DNA of 64,000 nucleotides from Sphaerosporella brunnea (lineage: Eukaryota > Ascomycota > Pezizomycetes > Pezizales > Pyronemataceae). This document shows, one piece after another, positions 37,681-49,705 of the stretch (position 1 is its first letter; each line of letters starts with the position of its first letter). The DNA lies in NCBI GenBank assembly GCA_008704415.1, contig VXIS01000056.1:1-64000 (forward strand). Direction: 5' to 3'. The position numbers and the translations under genes are program-made. The notes beneath the pieces are model-generated. The model had not been told where the DNA came from, searched no databases, and saw only the letters and a list, made by a program, of their open reading frames with translations.

Positions 37681-40600
37681 GGGTTAGGTTCAAAGTTGAG
37701 ACCCCGGTTACCTCGGCACCGCGACTCAGCCCTATTCACGAGTCTGTCCTGAAGGCTCAGGGGCTACCTACAGTTGGTTAATTCTTGCATGATCAACGTC
37801 ATGAAAGCCACTGTGGGCACAATCGAATCGTGCTGACCCTGCCGGGGCTGACAACGGCCAGAGAGTCAATCGCATTGAAACTTCATATTGCGGTGCTGTT
37901 CATGCAACCCAAAGAGTGACAGCGCGGGGCAGTGAAGAGGCGGATGGTGATAACTCATCAGATATGGCCGGGGCCGGGCATATTCTCGAAGGCTCTAGAT
38001 GTCCGCAAGTGCAGCTCGTTCATAAGTTCGCGGGGCATGAACGGCATGTAGTACTTCATTCGGCTTCCCAGAAATCGGGAACCTAGCCCGGCATACATAA
38101 GTTTGTCGTTCAAATAAAGTGTCTGGGCCCTATAGATATACTTCAGCTTTCACCGCTGCAAGCGCCATGTCAAGCAAGGAGAAGAAAATAGATGAGGAGG
38201 AGGAGGAGGAGGAAGAAGCAGGGAGTACAGTTCACCTTAGTTTGCTAGTCAGCATTATGAAGCGGTTACACCAGCCAGATTGCTCCCAAAATAAGCAACC
38301 GCGAGCTTGAGCCTCTACGATTGATGGCTGTCAGTTTCCTTCTTCGAAGTTCAGGCACCAGCTGTGCTGTTTCATAGGTCTCCATATGCTCTGTCGGTGT
38401 CACAATGCAGCGAGGAAACGGAATGGCAGATGCTTATTCCGCTTCTCCACACGGCAATGCATTGCGAGAGGATAAAAAATTTCTTTTCTTATCATGGCAG
38501 TTTCGTGCATACTGACGTTGGTTTTTGAGAAACATGCCTCAGGCCTATGCCGCAGGCGGGGTTCTCTGGGATCTGATAGCACAAACAACATATAAAAACC
38601 GGTGAACGAGAGAAACAAGTAATAAATGCCGTATCAACCGAACAACCGAACGTGGGCGATGGCCCACGTTTCTGTCGTCAGGGGCGGTCGTCAAAGGTCA
38701 GCACCTAACGTGTTCTACGCGGGCTGCTTAGAACCGTACAAAAGCGGAACTCTCAGCGCGAAAGAGGGAGGGGTGTTAATATAAGTGAGGACGGCATGCC
38801 TGCATCAACCAATTGGAAATACTCATGCATTCCGTTTGTCCAGCTCGTAAGCACCGCAAAATTTGTGTGAAGCTGTTACATTATCGCTCACAGCTGCGCT
38901 GACATGTCTGTTGGCTGCTGTCTCCGCGTGTGCTATGTAATAATCTATTTTGCTCAGCATTACTACTTGGGGCAAATACTCCCCATCGACCCACGCGCTT
39001 TCGCGGGGGCGTTCGGGTTCGAGACATACCCACCTTATGCGTATGCACGGCCCCATGCGATCTACTGATACATCTCCGGCTGGCTTGCAAGCCGTAAGGC
39101 TATGGTTCGCGATATCATGGGAGGTGTAATAAGAGCCTGTTTTTGTATTCTACATGTCCCAAATCTCGTGTCTGATTATGACGCGCTTGGTGCTGTCGCG
39201 GCCTCGAGACCTATCGTCGCTTCCCCGCTGTGAAAAGCGAGAATATTGCTGTTGTTCGGGAGCCGTTAACGCCGACGGATGTGAAAAAAAAAAAAAAAAA
39301 AAAAAAAAAGAACACATGGACATCTCCGAAGACCACTCAAGTCTCAAGGCCCCTGGAAGTCAATCTGCAGCCGGACACTCGGGGTAAAATCAAGCCTTGA
39401 CCAGACACGAGGGGGTGCCTAGGGGATTGGTTTCCCCATTGAACCACCCCAGCACGTCCCACGCTGCCCAACCATCGTGGAATTTGGGCTATTTGTGGGG
39501 CAATAGGCAGGGCTTAGTATATACCCGCTATTCTGGATCCCCTCTAGGGAGGCCTCTGTTATTTGCGCCGTGATAGCGCGTCAAGAAGAAAGAAGTAGTG
39601 CGCATAGCTGCGGTGGCTAGTTAGGGAACTTCACGATGCTCGATTCCCGCATCTCGATGGTTCACCTGTCAGCCTTCCGCAGCATGCAAGCTACCCCGTC
39701 AAGGCGAAGACGCAGTGTATGCCGGAAATGAGAGGGTAAATGTGACTACGGGAATCAAATATAATCCCAGCCAATGACGGTCAAGCCGTCTCCCCGAAAA
39801 GTCGACTTCGCATAGGGAGGCCTTTTGCGGAGCAAAGGGTTGCAATGTTTGCCGCCCTCGATAAACATGTGGATGTCCTGATGCTGAGGCGCAATACTGA
39901 CATGAAGATTGATTTCCTATTTCCTACTCCGTAATATCCAGCCTGTGGGGTGGAGTACCCTATAGCCACTGCATCAACACCAAGTCCATTTACCAAGACG
40001 TCAACATGCTAAGGTTATACCGCATCACAAAACTTTGTAGGCTCGGTTATTGTTAGGGCCACTTCTAGTATTCGTCGATTACTGATCAACTCCATTCGTT
40101 GCAAGGGTTGGTGAATAGCTCGTGCATGAGAACCTCCACCCGCAGGTTGCTTGAGATCGTGTACTCGTTGCTGCCTAATCGCTCACTATTAATGGAGAGC
40201 CCTGAATAAACCGTTTAGACTTCCAGCATATGGCGATTAGATCGTCGGCATTAAGGAGCGCTAGAAACGTGGGGTTCTTCGCCACGCAAAAAGGCGAGTG
40301 AATTCCCCCGCTCTAACGAGATCTAACTTTGGAGTATCCACGACGAACAGCTCCCGGGATCTGGTAGGCACAGCAGAAGTCGGGACTGATAAGCATGGCA
40401 GTGACATGAGTAAGCTCGCTCAATTACCGCAGGGAGGGCTTACATAGTTCACCCCAGACGCACACTCATCGGCTGTGCAACGTGGGATGCTGGCGCGATA
40501 GTCTGCAGTGCGCAGGCTCCACAGCAGATATTGGCTTTGTCCCCCCAAAAAGGCCTAGCCGAATTCACAGTTTGGCTGGTACCTTGCTATGCTTATGTAT

Positions 40601-40992
40601 GTCTTTTAGGGCCGGTTGGAATGACTTACAGGACCTTCTTCCAGTGCCAGCTCCCCTCCTGTGGCCGGCAGCCAGCTGATTGGCTCTCCTGGCCGAAACC
40701 AAGCGGTAATTGGAATCTACAGGCGCGGTGTTGAGCTGTGCCCTGTGGTTGTCGTCTCTGCGTCATTCCCTCCCCCCCCAAAGGACTCGTCCGCGCCTCC
40801 CTCCCATCATCGGGGTTCCATGCAGCTCTGCGGCGGGGTCATACTACAAACCTCACTGGCTTTTGTGCCGTGCACTGTACATAAGCCGCAGTCAGTCGGT
40901 GCATTTATAAAGAATCTCATCCGCACTCCCTACGCTTTGCCGCACAGACCGCACACCGCTTCAGACTGCACACGTACCCGTAGATCTTCAAC
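37681..40992. other. Long intergenic stretch before the bZIP gene
   Basis: No gene recognised. Visible features are a GAG-rich run near 38193-38216, a perfect hairpin AACGTGGGC/GCCCACGTT at 38649-38670 and a run of 26 A at 39284-39309. The last kilobase should contain the bZIP promoter. Confidence 0.5.
38649..38670. other. Perfect inverted repeat, 9-bp stem
   Basis: AACGTGGGC, loop GATG, GCCCACGTT. No neighbouring gene explains it. Confidence 0.5.
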
Positions 40993-43015
40993 ATGGTCAA
41001 CATGAGAGATTCGGAGCCGGCAGACCACCGCGCGTACACAAGCGCACCTCAGTATCTGCCCATCAGAAGGAGCACACGGAATTTATACATGTCACCGGAT
41101 GCGATGCCACCACATCCGTCACACTATCATCCCGCAACTTCGGCGTTGCCGCCGAACTACGGTCTGGATTTGTCATCGTACTCTTCGCATGCTCTTTCAG
41201 GCAGCAATTCGCCCACGAGCCCAGGAAGTGAATATCTCGAGTCTCTTGCGGGAATGCCAATGCCAGAAGCAATGGATTTGGAAATCGGGGCGCCGCATAT
41301 GGATATTGATCTCAGCATCTTGTCGGCGGAAGAGTATCGAGACGCGCGGCTTCTAGCACGGAGACCTTCGCCGGCCCGAAATGAGCTGCAACACTCAAAA
41401 GACGACGGCAGCAGCAGTGAGCGGAGGCGACGCCAACGAAGAGCGCCGAGCGATGACAGCATAGACACGCCTGTAGATAAGCCCAGTGGCAAGAAGCAGA
41501 GAGGGCGGCCTAGACTGGATCCAAAGGACGAGAATGCAGCCGACGTAAGTGTTGCAACCCCGCTTTCATGGTTCCCTCGCTCATGCTCGTATCGCAGCGT
41601 CGACGGACACAAATCAGGCTGGCTCAGCGAGCGTACAGGCTGCGGAAAGAGACAACCATAACCACGCTGCGGACGCGGGTGACGGAGCTGGAAAATATCA
41701 TCGAAGGGATGCAGAATACTTTCTTCGAGCTGCATGAGTCGTCTACGGAATGTATGAGAAAGCTGGAAAACCGTAACGAACGTGAATCCTTCGGCGAGAC
41801 GATGAGGTCCTTGACTGAACGGTTCATAGCGCTGGTAAAGGCAGTTGAACCCGGAGAGTCGCTGGGTGAGGAAGGCACCACCGACGGCCGCTCACAGGGC
41901 GGTCGTGCTGATGAGCCACGAAGCAGAGACGATGAAGCCCCTTCATCCGGTGGGTCCAGTGGCAATGTACCGATGTGGGGCGGATACAATCTAAGTTACC
42001 CAAAGAATAATCCTCACGACGAGTCCTACAACGGATCCCAAAACACATCAACACCCCGCAACACCTATGATGGAGCAACCCAAGACCAATGTACTTCTAG
42101 CAACATCTTTGAACACCAAGACATTGACTTCTTTTCACAGCTTGCCCCAGAGCCACCATCATCTATGACCTACTCTTTCCAGAACGCCACTTTCTCCCGT
42201 CGGCTACACCGAGCCTGCCTCGAGAGAGCCTACAGCCTCCTTACCTCCCCTTCCGCCAGCCAGACTGAAGTCGAAAGAATATTCGCATATACTCTATGCT
42301 ACGCCACCCGAGACGAGATCGTTCGCTCTGTCCAAGCCTTGCTGAAAGCTGGCGTCGATCAAAGCCTTGCAATTGAGGATTACCCCGAATTGCCACTACA
42401 CAACGTTCCTGACGGCACAAATGAAGCACTTGCTCGAGCCAAGGAAGGACGCAAGCAACTTTTCAAGCTCGGCATCACGGGAAAATTTCTTAAACCAACT
42501 GAAATAGAGCAAATCCTGGTCGAGAAGGGAGTCCTGGAGACAATCGACACATCCGACAGCGAGCACGAGTCGAGTCCGGCTTCCAGTCATGATTACGGAT
42601 ATCTGCCACCCGTGAATGCATCCATGGACTCAGCGACTGATGTTGATACCCTTTTCCCGAGCGGGTCGCCCAACAAGGCCGTTGGGGCCGAGGATATTCC
42701 CCGAACAAAGCCAATAATCGAGAAAAGCCCGCTAGACCTAGATCTTCTAGTCAAAGGTGAGACCTCAGAGTCCAGCTGTAAAGAGGATCAGAGGCTGATT
42801 GGCGGCCAGAGCTGTTGCACCGAGGAGTATGTATGGGACAATATCCGGGATTCAAGAAGACCGATGTGGAGGACTGTATTATGATCGCTTCGCGGCTCCC
42901 TCGACTCGCCAGCAGGAAACATACACTTCCTGCAAGGCATCGCCAACGCCCTGGAACAACTTCAGTTCAACCACTGGTGGCGGGTCAACTGGTCGACGGT
43001 CGGCGTGGGCTATAA
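40993..43015 (+). CDS. bZIP transcription factor
   Basis: A nuclear DNA-binding regulator. Exons 40993-41544, 41598-42756 and 42810-43015 give 638 residues. A nuclear-localisation-like stretch (KKQRGRPRLDPKDEN) leads directly into the basic region RRRTQIRLAQRAYRLRKE, which crosses the first splice site at about residue 185, then a short zipper (LRTRVTELENIIEGM). The usual invariant Asn of the basic region is replaced by Ile, as in a known group of fungal bZIPs with the QRAYR/QRTYR signature. The acidic, Ser-rich flanks are disordered. The second intron joins LDLLVK to ELLHRGVCMGQYPGFKKTDV, a conserved-looking C-terminal motif. The very end is uncertain: after about 42890 a different frame, ending at 43019, looks more coding, so a further tiny intron or a frameshift may exist. 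Confidence 0.83.
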
Positions 43016-46000
43016 TTAAGCGAACATCAGTCAGTTCCTTGAATCATCCAAAACACGGGATTGCGGGAGGCCATACATTTCGCACCCATTCCACACGCTC
43101 TCGCCCTCTCGGGCTGCTGCAACACCTGCAGGTGGTACTCGAGAGATTGGCCATTTTCCAGCTGGCGAACGAACTTGGCCTTGGTCTCGGAGACCTCATG
43201 AATGCTTCGGCTCATTTTGTCGAGCGATACGAATCAGATCTGATGAGGTGAGCTTAAGGACTCGGGTAGTAGAATTTGCGGGAAACCGAGTCGTCTCGAT
43301 CAACGAACCTTTATGGGAAAAGGGAGCTATGGACTCCGGGCTCGCAGCTACAACGAGCGTGCGACCACGAAATTGCCGGAAGGTTAGTGAGAGTGAGAAC
43401 TGAACTACAGTTGGCTGATGTCAAGAAGCATGCCCGTTAGCAAAGGATCCAGCAATGTTGATGTTTTGTGGGTGAATCCAGGACGAGTAAGAAAATGGAA
43501 GCACAGGCGGGCGTCAAGAGTTTTGAGGGTGTGTGTGAGTGTGCCGCCCTTCCTCCAAGCCCCCCCTCCCCCCTTCCCCTGCCACAAGCCCAAGCACACA
43601 CCCACTCTAACGACGTTGTGGCACTTTTGCCGGGAAAACGACAGGACAGTTGAGTAAGAGTGGCGAAAGCACATACCAAAAAAGACGATTATCCCTTTTC
43701 CGCCTGGTATTGGTTTGCGAGAAATCCCAGCAGCCACACGCAAAAATATGACAATTCCTCCCCAATAAACAGTCGGGGGGACAATGGACGTTGAATTCTT
43801 CTTTCCGTACAGTCGCACGGATATATACTGGCCGAAACCAGAGTTATGCTTCACACCTGTTCTGTCTCTTTCAATTGTGTCGAATCCTCGCTGCATATGC
43901 CTGAAGACACTTTCTCGGACAATGGTTGGCGCGCAGGTGGAAAGATTTGCGATGCGGTTGCGGTTCGGAAAGACCCAGAGGGATGAGGCACGATGGTGAC
44001 TGGTAATATCGAGAAATCCGGGTCGAAGATGCCGCGCAAGATGTCCTTGGTTCTTTTTTGCTGACTTGACTGGCCCAACGTATTTGTTGGTTGGTATGGG
44101 AAAGTGTGGACTGACAATCACACAGAGAAGTCGCACACACACATACACACACACACACACTACAGTACACACGGCTGAAGCGTGTCGAGGGTGCTGAATG
44201 GGGCGTTTTGGGGGAGGGGGGGTGGTGTGGATCCGGAGAAGGGGGAGAAAGGAAGGGGAGCGCGGACGAGGATCAGGACAAAAGGGAAACAGGAAGAGGT
44301 GTTCTACCTGGAGAGGGGTGCACACAGACACACAGACAGAAAACAGGTAGGAGAAGTTAGAGAGGGAAGGAGGACAGGACGAGGTTAACGAACGGGATAC
44401 ATAGCGCGGATGGTATGAAGGAGCAGCAGTTGTGGGTGGGTGGCAGGGGTTGCATTGGTGGAAGATACATTTGGACATTTGGACATTTGGGTGGAGCCGG
44501 CAGGGATGCGTGGGGAGGGATTATGGGGGGGGGGGGGGGTGTGCTGGGCGATGGAGCGAGTGGTCTGGGCGGTTTTGTTGGTTTGGTTTTGGCAAGGGAA
44601 CGGTGGGATGGGTCTGCCAGTTACGGCTGATGCATGGGCTGGGCGTTGGTGGGACCCACGGAACACCGACACCCTGCACAACCCTGCTCGTTTCTTGTGC
44701 GGTTCTTCGGTTCTTCATCTCGCTCGGGCTCGGCTTCGCTTGCAGACGGAAAGTCTCAGATCCCTTCTCGAGCAAAACCACATACAAACAAACCGTCGAG
44801 AATCGGGTGGTTCGCTCGGGTGGTTCGCTCGGGTGGTCCTCAGCCAGCAAAAGAGCAAATCCCCCCCGACCACAGCAATCCCAGAGTGCAGTGTGTCACG
44901 GTGATGACCGACCGGAAAAGAATGCCGGTGGATTGCTTGTTTCCTCGACGTCCAGATCTACAGCAAGCGAACGCCTACACAACAGCACCGCGAACTTCTG
45001 CACTCCATGTGATAGCATAACTAACCCATGGCCTCGCGCTGCCTTGTTCTCTCATCGTTCCCTTGCTTCGAAGGATATACTTGTCTCAGCCCTTCGATGT
45101 TCTACGTTGCCCATTGCAATAGTACTCGCGCATAGAGTACTAGAGTACACACTAAGCCCCTAGAGTACTTATCCGCTGCAACCTCACTTCCTCACTTCCT
45201 CCCAGCGCACGTCGCTCTCCTGTCGGCTCATGGCGGTCCCGTCGATATTTCCCAGAGTCCGCCCGGGACGGGAGCGGCGGTGAACGCAGCGGGCTAGGCA
45301 TGCGGGCTGAATTCAGGGTACGCAACGCGGATGCAGCCGAGCCCAGCGCCAGATGAAGAAAGTCCGAGCGCTGGCTTTTTCCTGAAAATCATCGGCTGCC
45401 CAGGCGCCACAGAACCCTGGCAAAACTGCACTCCCACAGTGGACCCACACCCCACCCCCCCCAAAAAAAGAAAAAAAAAAAAAAAGACCCGACCCACCAC
45501 TCGACGGCCTGCACCACGCTTCCCATGTCGTGCCTTTGCATCGAACCACAACTCATTTTCCTCATTTACCGGGCAATCCTGTCATATTTTTCCCTTATGG
45601 GCTTTTTTTCCGTCCCGATAAATAGGAATTCTGATTTATCGAACGGCATTATCGTTGCAACATGCAACTCGGTACCTACCTCTATCGGCGGTATGTAGGT
45701 GTCGCGCAATATGGCAGTTGCCTGTGCCCAACCAGAGAGCCAGAGGGTAATCGCTGTCATGCATCGCCAAAAATCCCGAGAAATCCCCAAACGGCTTTCG
45801 CTGCAGTTACAGAAACCCGCCGAAACTCAGCCGGTGGGCAAGACATCGATGTGGCTGGAGAGGGGGGAATGAGAGAAAAGAAGCAAACCAAGGGACAAAC
45901 ACGGCAGATGTGATGCGCGCTATTCTAATTCCCTGACGGAGCGCCGGCTCGTCAGCCTTTGGTATGTATTGTATTCTAGACGGCCGGGATGACCCTTCCT

Positions 46001-48151
46001 TCGCCCTTCGCTTTTCTCCACTTCTTTCGATACTCGCTTCGAACCGGGCTCTGGGTCTCTGACAACGGTTGGGCTCTTGGGATCCAACAGGTGAAAGTGG
46101 GGCTCACCGGCGTCATAAATCCAATGAAATTGCAACGGCGCCGCCACAGACCGAATGAAAAAGACGTGTTAACCTACACGAAAGAAAGACTTCGCACAAT
46201 AACAAATATTGAATTTTTTGCACGTGGAAGAGCGGCTGGAAGTGACCGGTCATATGACCTCTTTCTCCAGGTACACTTACCAAGGCACGTCACTACATAC
46301 CTACTTAAGTAGGTACTTAGTCGGTAAGTAGGAAGTATCTTTTCAATCCGACCAGTTATTTGGTGGTCCTCCGTAGGATCCGGTGATCATGATCATCTTG
46401 CCGTGCCAGAGAAAGCGGACACCAACGTGGTAAGTCGAGCGAGCGTTGTTATGGCATGACCTTAGAGCAGTTGCTGCCAATCGAAAAGAGTTAGAGGCAA
46501 GCGCAAGCGCGACGACGGTGGGCTGTGGCGTTGTTTTGCACAGTTTCAAACTTGCGCAAAAGCATGATAGGTATCTCTATGTAAGAGCAATTAACTGTGG
46601 CTAAGCAGAACGCGAAAATGTTCTTCCCAAAAGGTTGAAGTGTGCGCGCGTCTATCTATGTGATGGATGGATGGAAGCCCGTGATTGAGTTCGTTGACCT
46701 ACAGAAGTAGGAGCACAAACGCCAGCCGACACAGCCACAAGGAATTCGAAACCTAAATCTCACTCAGTGCCGGGTCTGACACGTCTCTGCCCACCCACCA
46801 CAGTACATATTGATTGGCCGCGTAGGTAATACCTATCCTATCAGCATCAGCTAGTACTAGAGATGTCCTCTCGGCGTTGAGGATTCTGTCGGGTTGGCTA
46901 GACTTCGCCATCTAACTAACATAGCCCCGATGGCCAGAGAGTCGGGACAAGATAGATTTATTGATTGGATGGCTGTAACCGCGGTTTCGGATAGGTATGC
47001 TGACACGGTAAGCTGGAAGTTTTGACGTCGACTTGGACGGGTGCAGAGATGAAGCCCCACAGTCTGAAACCCTTGTTAACGTTATTGAACAGATGAACTC
47101 GTGGTCAAAGCAATTTTAAGTTTCAGGCTTTGGGGGGGAAAAAAAATTCTGTTAAGCGCGTTCAGCGCGAGCGTCAGGAAGCTTTGATGCGGTCTCAAAT
47201 CCCGAGTTATTACTGGTGATCGGAGCTGCGATCGATTACCTACATATGTAGTCAATCTTGGCAGGGCAGGGTAATAGCGAATCCGTCAGATAACGAAAGA
47301 TAAGATCAAATTTTGGGGCCTCGTCAGCAGCGACAGGCCATCAAATGATGAATGAAATGGGAGACTAGTCAGGAGTGCAGCCTGCGGGACCTAGAGTACA
47401 TTACATACCTAGACGGTGCTCCCGCAAGATTTGCTCAGGCGAAGCACGAACAATAGTAGCGAGGAAGAAAGAGGAGCAAAGGAGAGTGAAGGAGTCTATG
47501 TAAGCAGTGACCCTATTCAAGTCAAACGCCGTCCAACCCGTAATCAAGTTTAAACGATCCAACTCCACCCTCGTGCCATCCCGTCTTAGGCGTTGTGGCT
47601 ATTGGTGCTAGTTGTTGTTTCCTTCCCATCCTCCGACAAGGGCCTTCGTCTGTGCGAGGTGTAGGATCCTCGTCTCCGCATTTGTGTTCCAATCTTACAC
47701 CTCGAACAGTTCCTCAGTTAGATCCAGACACGGCCTGAGCATGCAGGACCAGGATCAGTGTGGCGTAAGGAACTCGGCGATCCGGTCATACGAGGAACAG
47801 TTCGTATGTACTCACTCTTTGCAGAAGCGGAAATTGCACATCGTCCTGTTCACTCCCCGAGGAATGGGCGGGCATTGTGGCGGAGGGTATTGTGGATCTA
47901 TGTGGAGGAGAGGGTGGTCTTTTTTTGTTGGGGGGCTTACAATGATGTTTGCACTGAACGGTGAGGTCATCCTGCATGCACATAGCAGATCCTACATTGC
48001 CTTCTACAATATATGCAGGTCTATGCGTCAAAAACGATCTACGAATTATTCCTTTGTCGAGCTTCGTGGATGTAAATTTGTTTGATACAACAGTTTCATA
48101 AAGTTTTTTTATCCCCATCATCTGGTAACACCCAACCTACTACAGACAAAT
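43016..48151. other. Long low-complexity intergenic stretch
   Basis: No gene recognised in 5.1 kb. A 357-codon minus-strand frame (43405-44478) has no domain and is partly made by a CA/TG repeat (about 44139-44163) and Pro/Ser-rich low-complexity sequence. A 15-G run is at 44525-44539. TACCTA/TAGGTA-type palindromes occur at 46298-46315 and 46823-46835. Confidence 0.45.
46298..46315. repeat. 18-bp perfect palindrome (TACCTACTT/AAGTAGGTA)
   Basis: TACCTACTT is followed without a loop by its reverse complement. It belongs to a group of TACCTA/TAGGTA palindromes found in this window only in non-coding DNA. Confidence 0.7.
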
Positions 48152-48676
48152 CTAGTGGACCGCCATGTAATCTGGAGTGAGATTGCCGTCCCAATCTGCG
48201 ACACTCATCAGTCCCATCCTCTCTCTTCTCTTCAACGAATGTAGGGACGAGAACTCACCCTCTCTGTCCACGGCCACAAAGACATGGCCTTTTGCACCGG
48301 CAGTAACAAGCTTGGTGAACTCATCCCAAGGAATACCCTTCCTCAGAGTGGGCTTGAGCTCACTGATCATCTCATCAGCGAGCAACTGCCTCTTCGCCTC
48401 GGTGGTTCCGACGACGATAGGCCTGACTTGCCTGCAGATGTACTTGTCTCTGTGGTTCTTCTCCATGTGCTTGAGATACTCCGTGGAGGTCAGGGGCCGG
48501 ATTCGCTTTGAGTTGACGTGCACAAACTGGATCTCGGGAGGCTCGGGGTCGGCCAAGATCCGGATGTAGGCTTTCTCGTCGAGGGTGTCTCCATCGGCAG
48601 GCTGCTGGGCCTTCTTGGCGCACTTATTGCGCCGGAGGATCGGGATGTTTGGGAATTTCATGCAGAAGGGACCCAT
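48152..48676 (-). CDS. Hypothetical small basic protein
   Basis: A frame from ATG 48676 (MGPFCMKFPNIPILRRNKCA) with a second Met at codon 6. I recognise no family. It is rich in Lys/Arg and contains the charged block EYLKHMEKNHRDKYICRQVR and a hydrophobic patch GHVFVAVDRE. There is a consensus intron at 48196-48258 (GTGAGT...CGCAG, 63 bases, CTGAT branch-like site) that has no in-frame stop and a length divisible by three. Splicing gives 153 residues ending DWDGNLTPDYMAVH; keeping it gives 174. I favour splicing because both sites are strong and the intronic translation looks unlike the rest. There is no signal peptide or membrane segment. Confidence 0.6.
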   Translation of the reverse strand: MGPFCMKFPNIPILRRNKCAKKAQQPADGDTLDEKAYIRILADPEPPEIQFVHVNSKRIRPLTSTEYLKHMEKNHRDKYICRQVRPIVVGTTEAKRQLLADEMISELKPTLRKGIPWDEFTKLVTAGAKGHVFVAVDREGEFSSLHSLKRRERMGLMSVADWDGNLTPDYMAVH

Positions 48677-49475
48677 CTTTGCGGGCTGGTGAGGATAGTG
48701 TATATTCGAAGGCGTAGGAAGAATTCCAAGGTGTGGGGGGGCTCAGATCTAGGTCGAGGGACCAGCACAGTTTTACAAGGCCTTTTGAATTGGAGAGTTG
48801 TGTTTTGAGTTTTTGAACTTTGCAGCTTCTTTGGCTTTTTTTTTTTTTTTTTTTCTTTGGTTACCTTGAAGGTTAAGGTGAGAGATCTGTCTTTTTCTTT
48901 GGGCTGAGTATTCGGACCGTGTATCGTTCACTGGCCTCGCCATGGCCCTTGGCTAGTACGGCCGGTCATGGCTGTCACTCGCATGGGCTGTCACGCTATG
49001 TGTATGTAGTACTAGTAGATTGGCCATCCACCATCCAAACCACGGCACCCAGCACTTGACCCTGTGCAATACCAGCCACGTGGTGGAAAGCTGCAGCACC
49101 GCCCCCTCCTTTCCAAAGCCAAGTCTTCATAACTCACGCCCGAAAGAAGGAAGGAAGGAAAGAAGGCGCGCCTGCAACGGGAAGCAACATGTGTGTGTGT
49201 GTGTGTGTGTGTATCTCCCACAACTTTTTCGCTGCACGCAGCCGGCCCCGTTTCGCGTGGCGAATTGGAAATAATAATAAAAAAAATAAAATAAAAAAAT
49301 GGGGTGATTCGTCTTTTCTTGGAAGCTTGTGCACGTGGGCGGGTGGGGCGGTTGCGCAACATGTGGTTGGTCAATAATGGTCATAGCGATCGATATATCA
49401 CTCGAGGTATTATCCCACCAACCGGCCGTCGACGTCTAGATCTCGCGCTCGCGCGCGCGCGCGCACGCACGCGGA
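48677..49475. other. Intergenic with simple repeats
   Basis: Promoter side of the unknown minus-strand gene. It has a 19-T run at 48836-48854, a (TG)n run at 49191-49212 and a (CG)n run at about 49450-49464. No gene recognised. Confidence 0.55.
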
Positions 49476-49529
49476 TATATGTCATGACCGCAAGCGGTCG
49501 AATACAGTATCATTAAAACAAAAAAAAAG
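49476..49529 (+). mobile_element. LINE 3'-end fragment, third copy
   Basis: On the + strand the sequence ATGTCATGACCGCAAGCGGT leads on to GAATACAGTATCATTAAAAC and an A-rich tail. It matches the 3' termini at 34434-34475 and 35136-35180 read in reverse complement. Only about 50 bases are present, just right of the CG repeat. Its hairpin is GACCG CAAG CGGTC. Confidence 0.6.
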
Positions 49530-49705
49530 GCTTACATCAGGATAGATCCAACCAGGTACCTCCTCCACGGGGATGCCAACGCTTCCGACGCTACTAATGC
49601 GGTTAAACAACATATTGGAAGCCACCAAGAGAACACAAATTATAACTCTACTTAGAATAGAAGTACATAGTCGCCAAGACACTGTATTACCTCACGGTGC
49701 TTCAT

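Noticed and set aside
39284..39309. Run of 26 A as a retrotransposon tail
   Set aside because: No target-site duplication or LINE/SINE-like sequence was found beside it; it may be a simple homopolymer.
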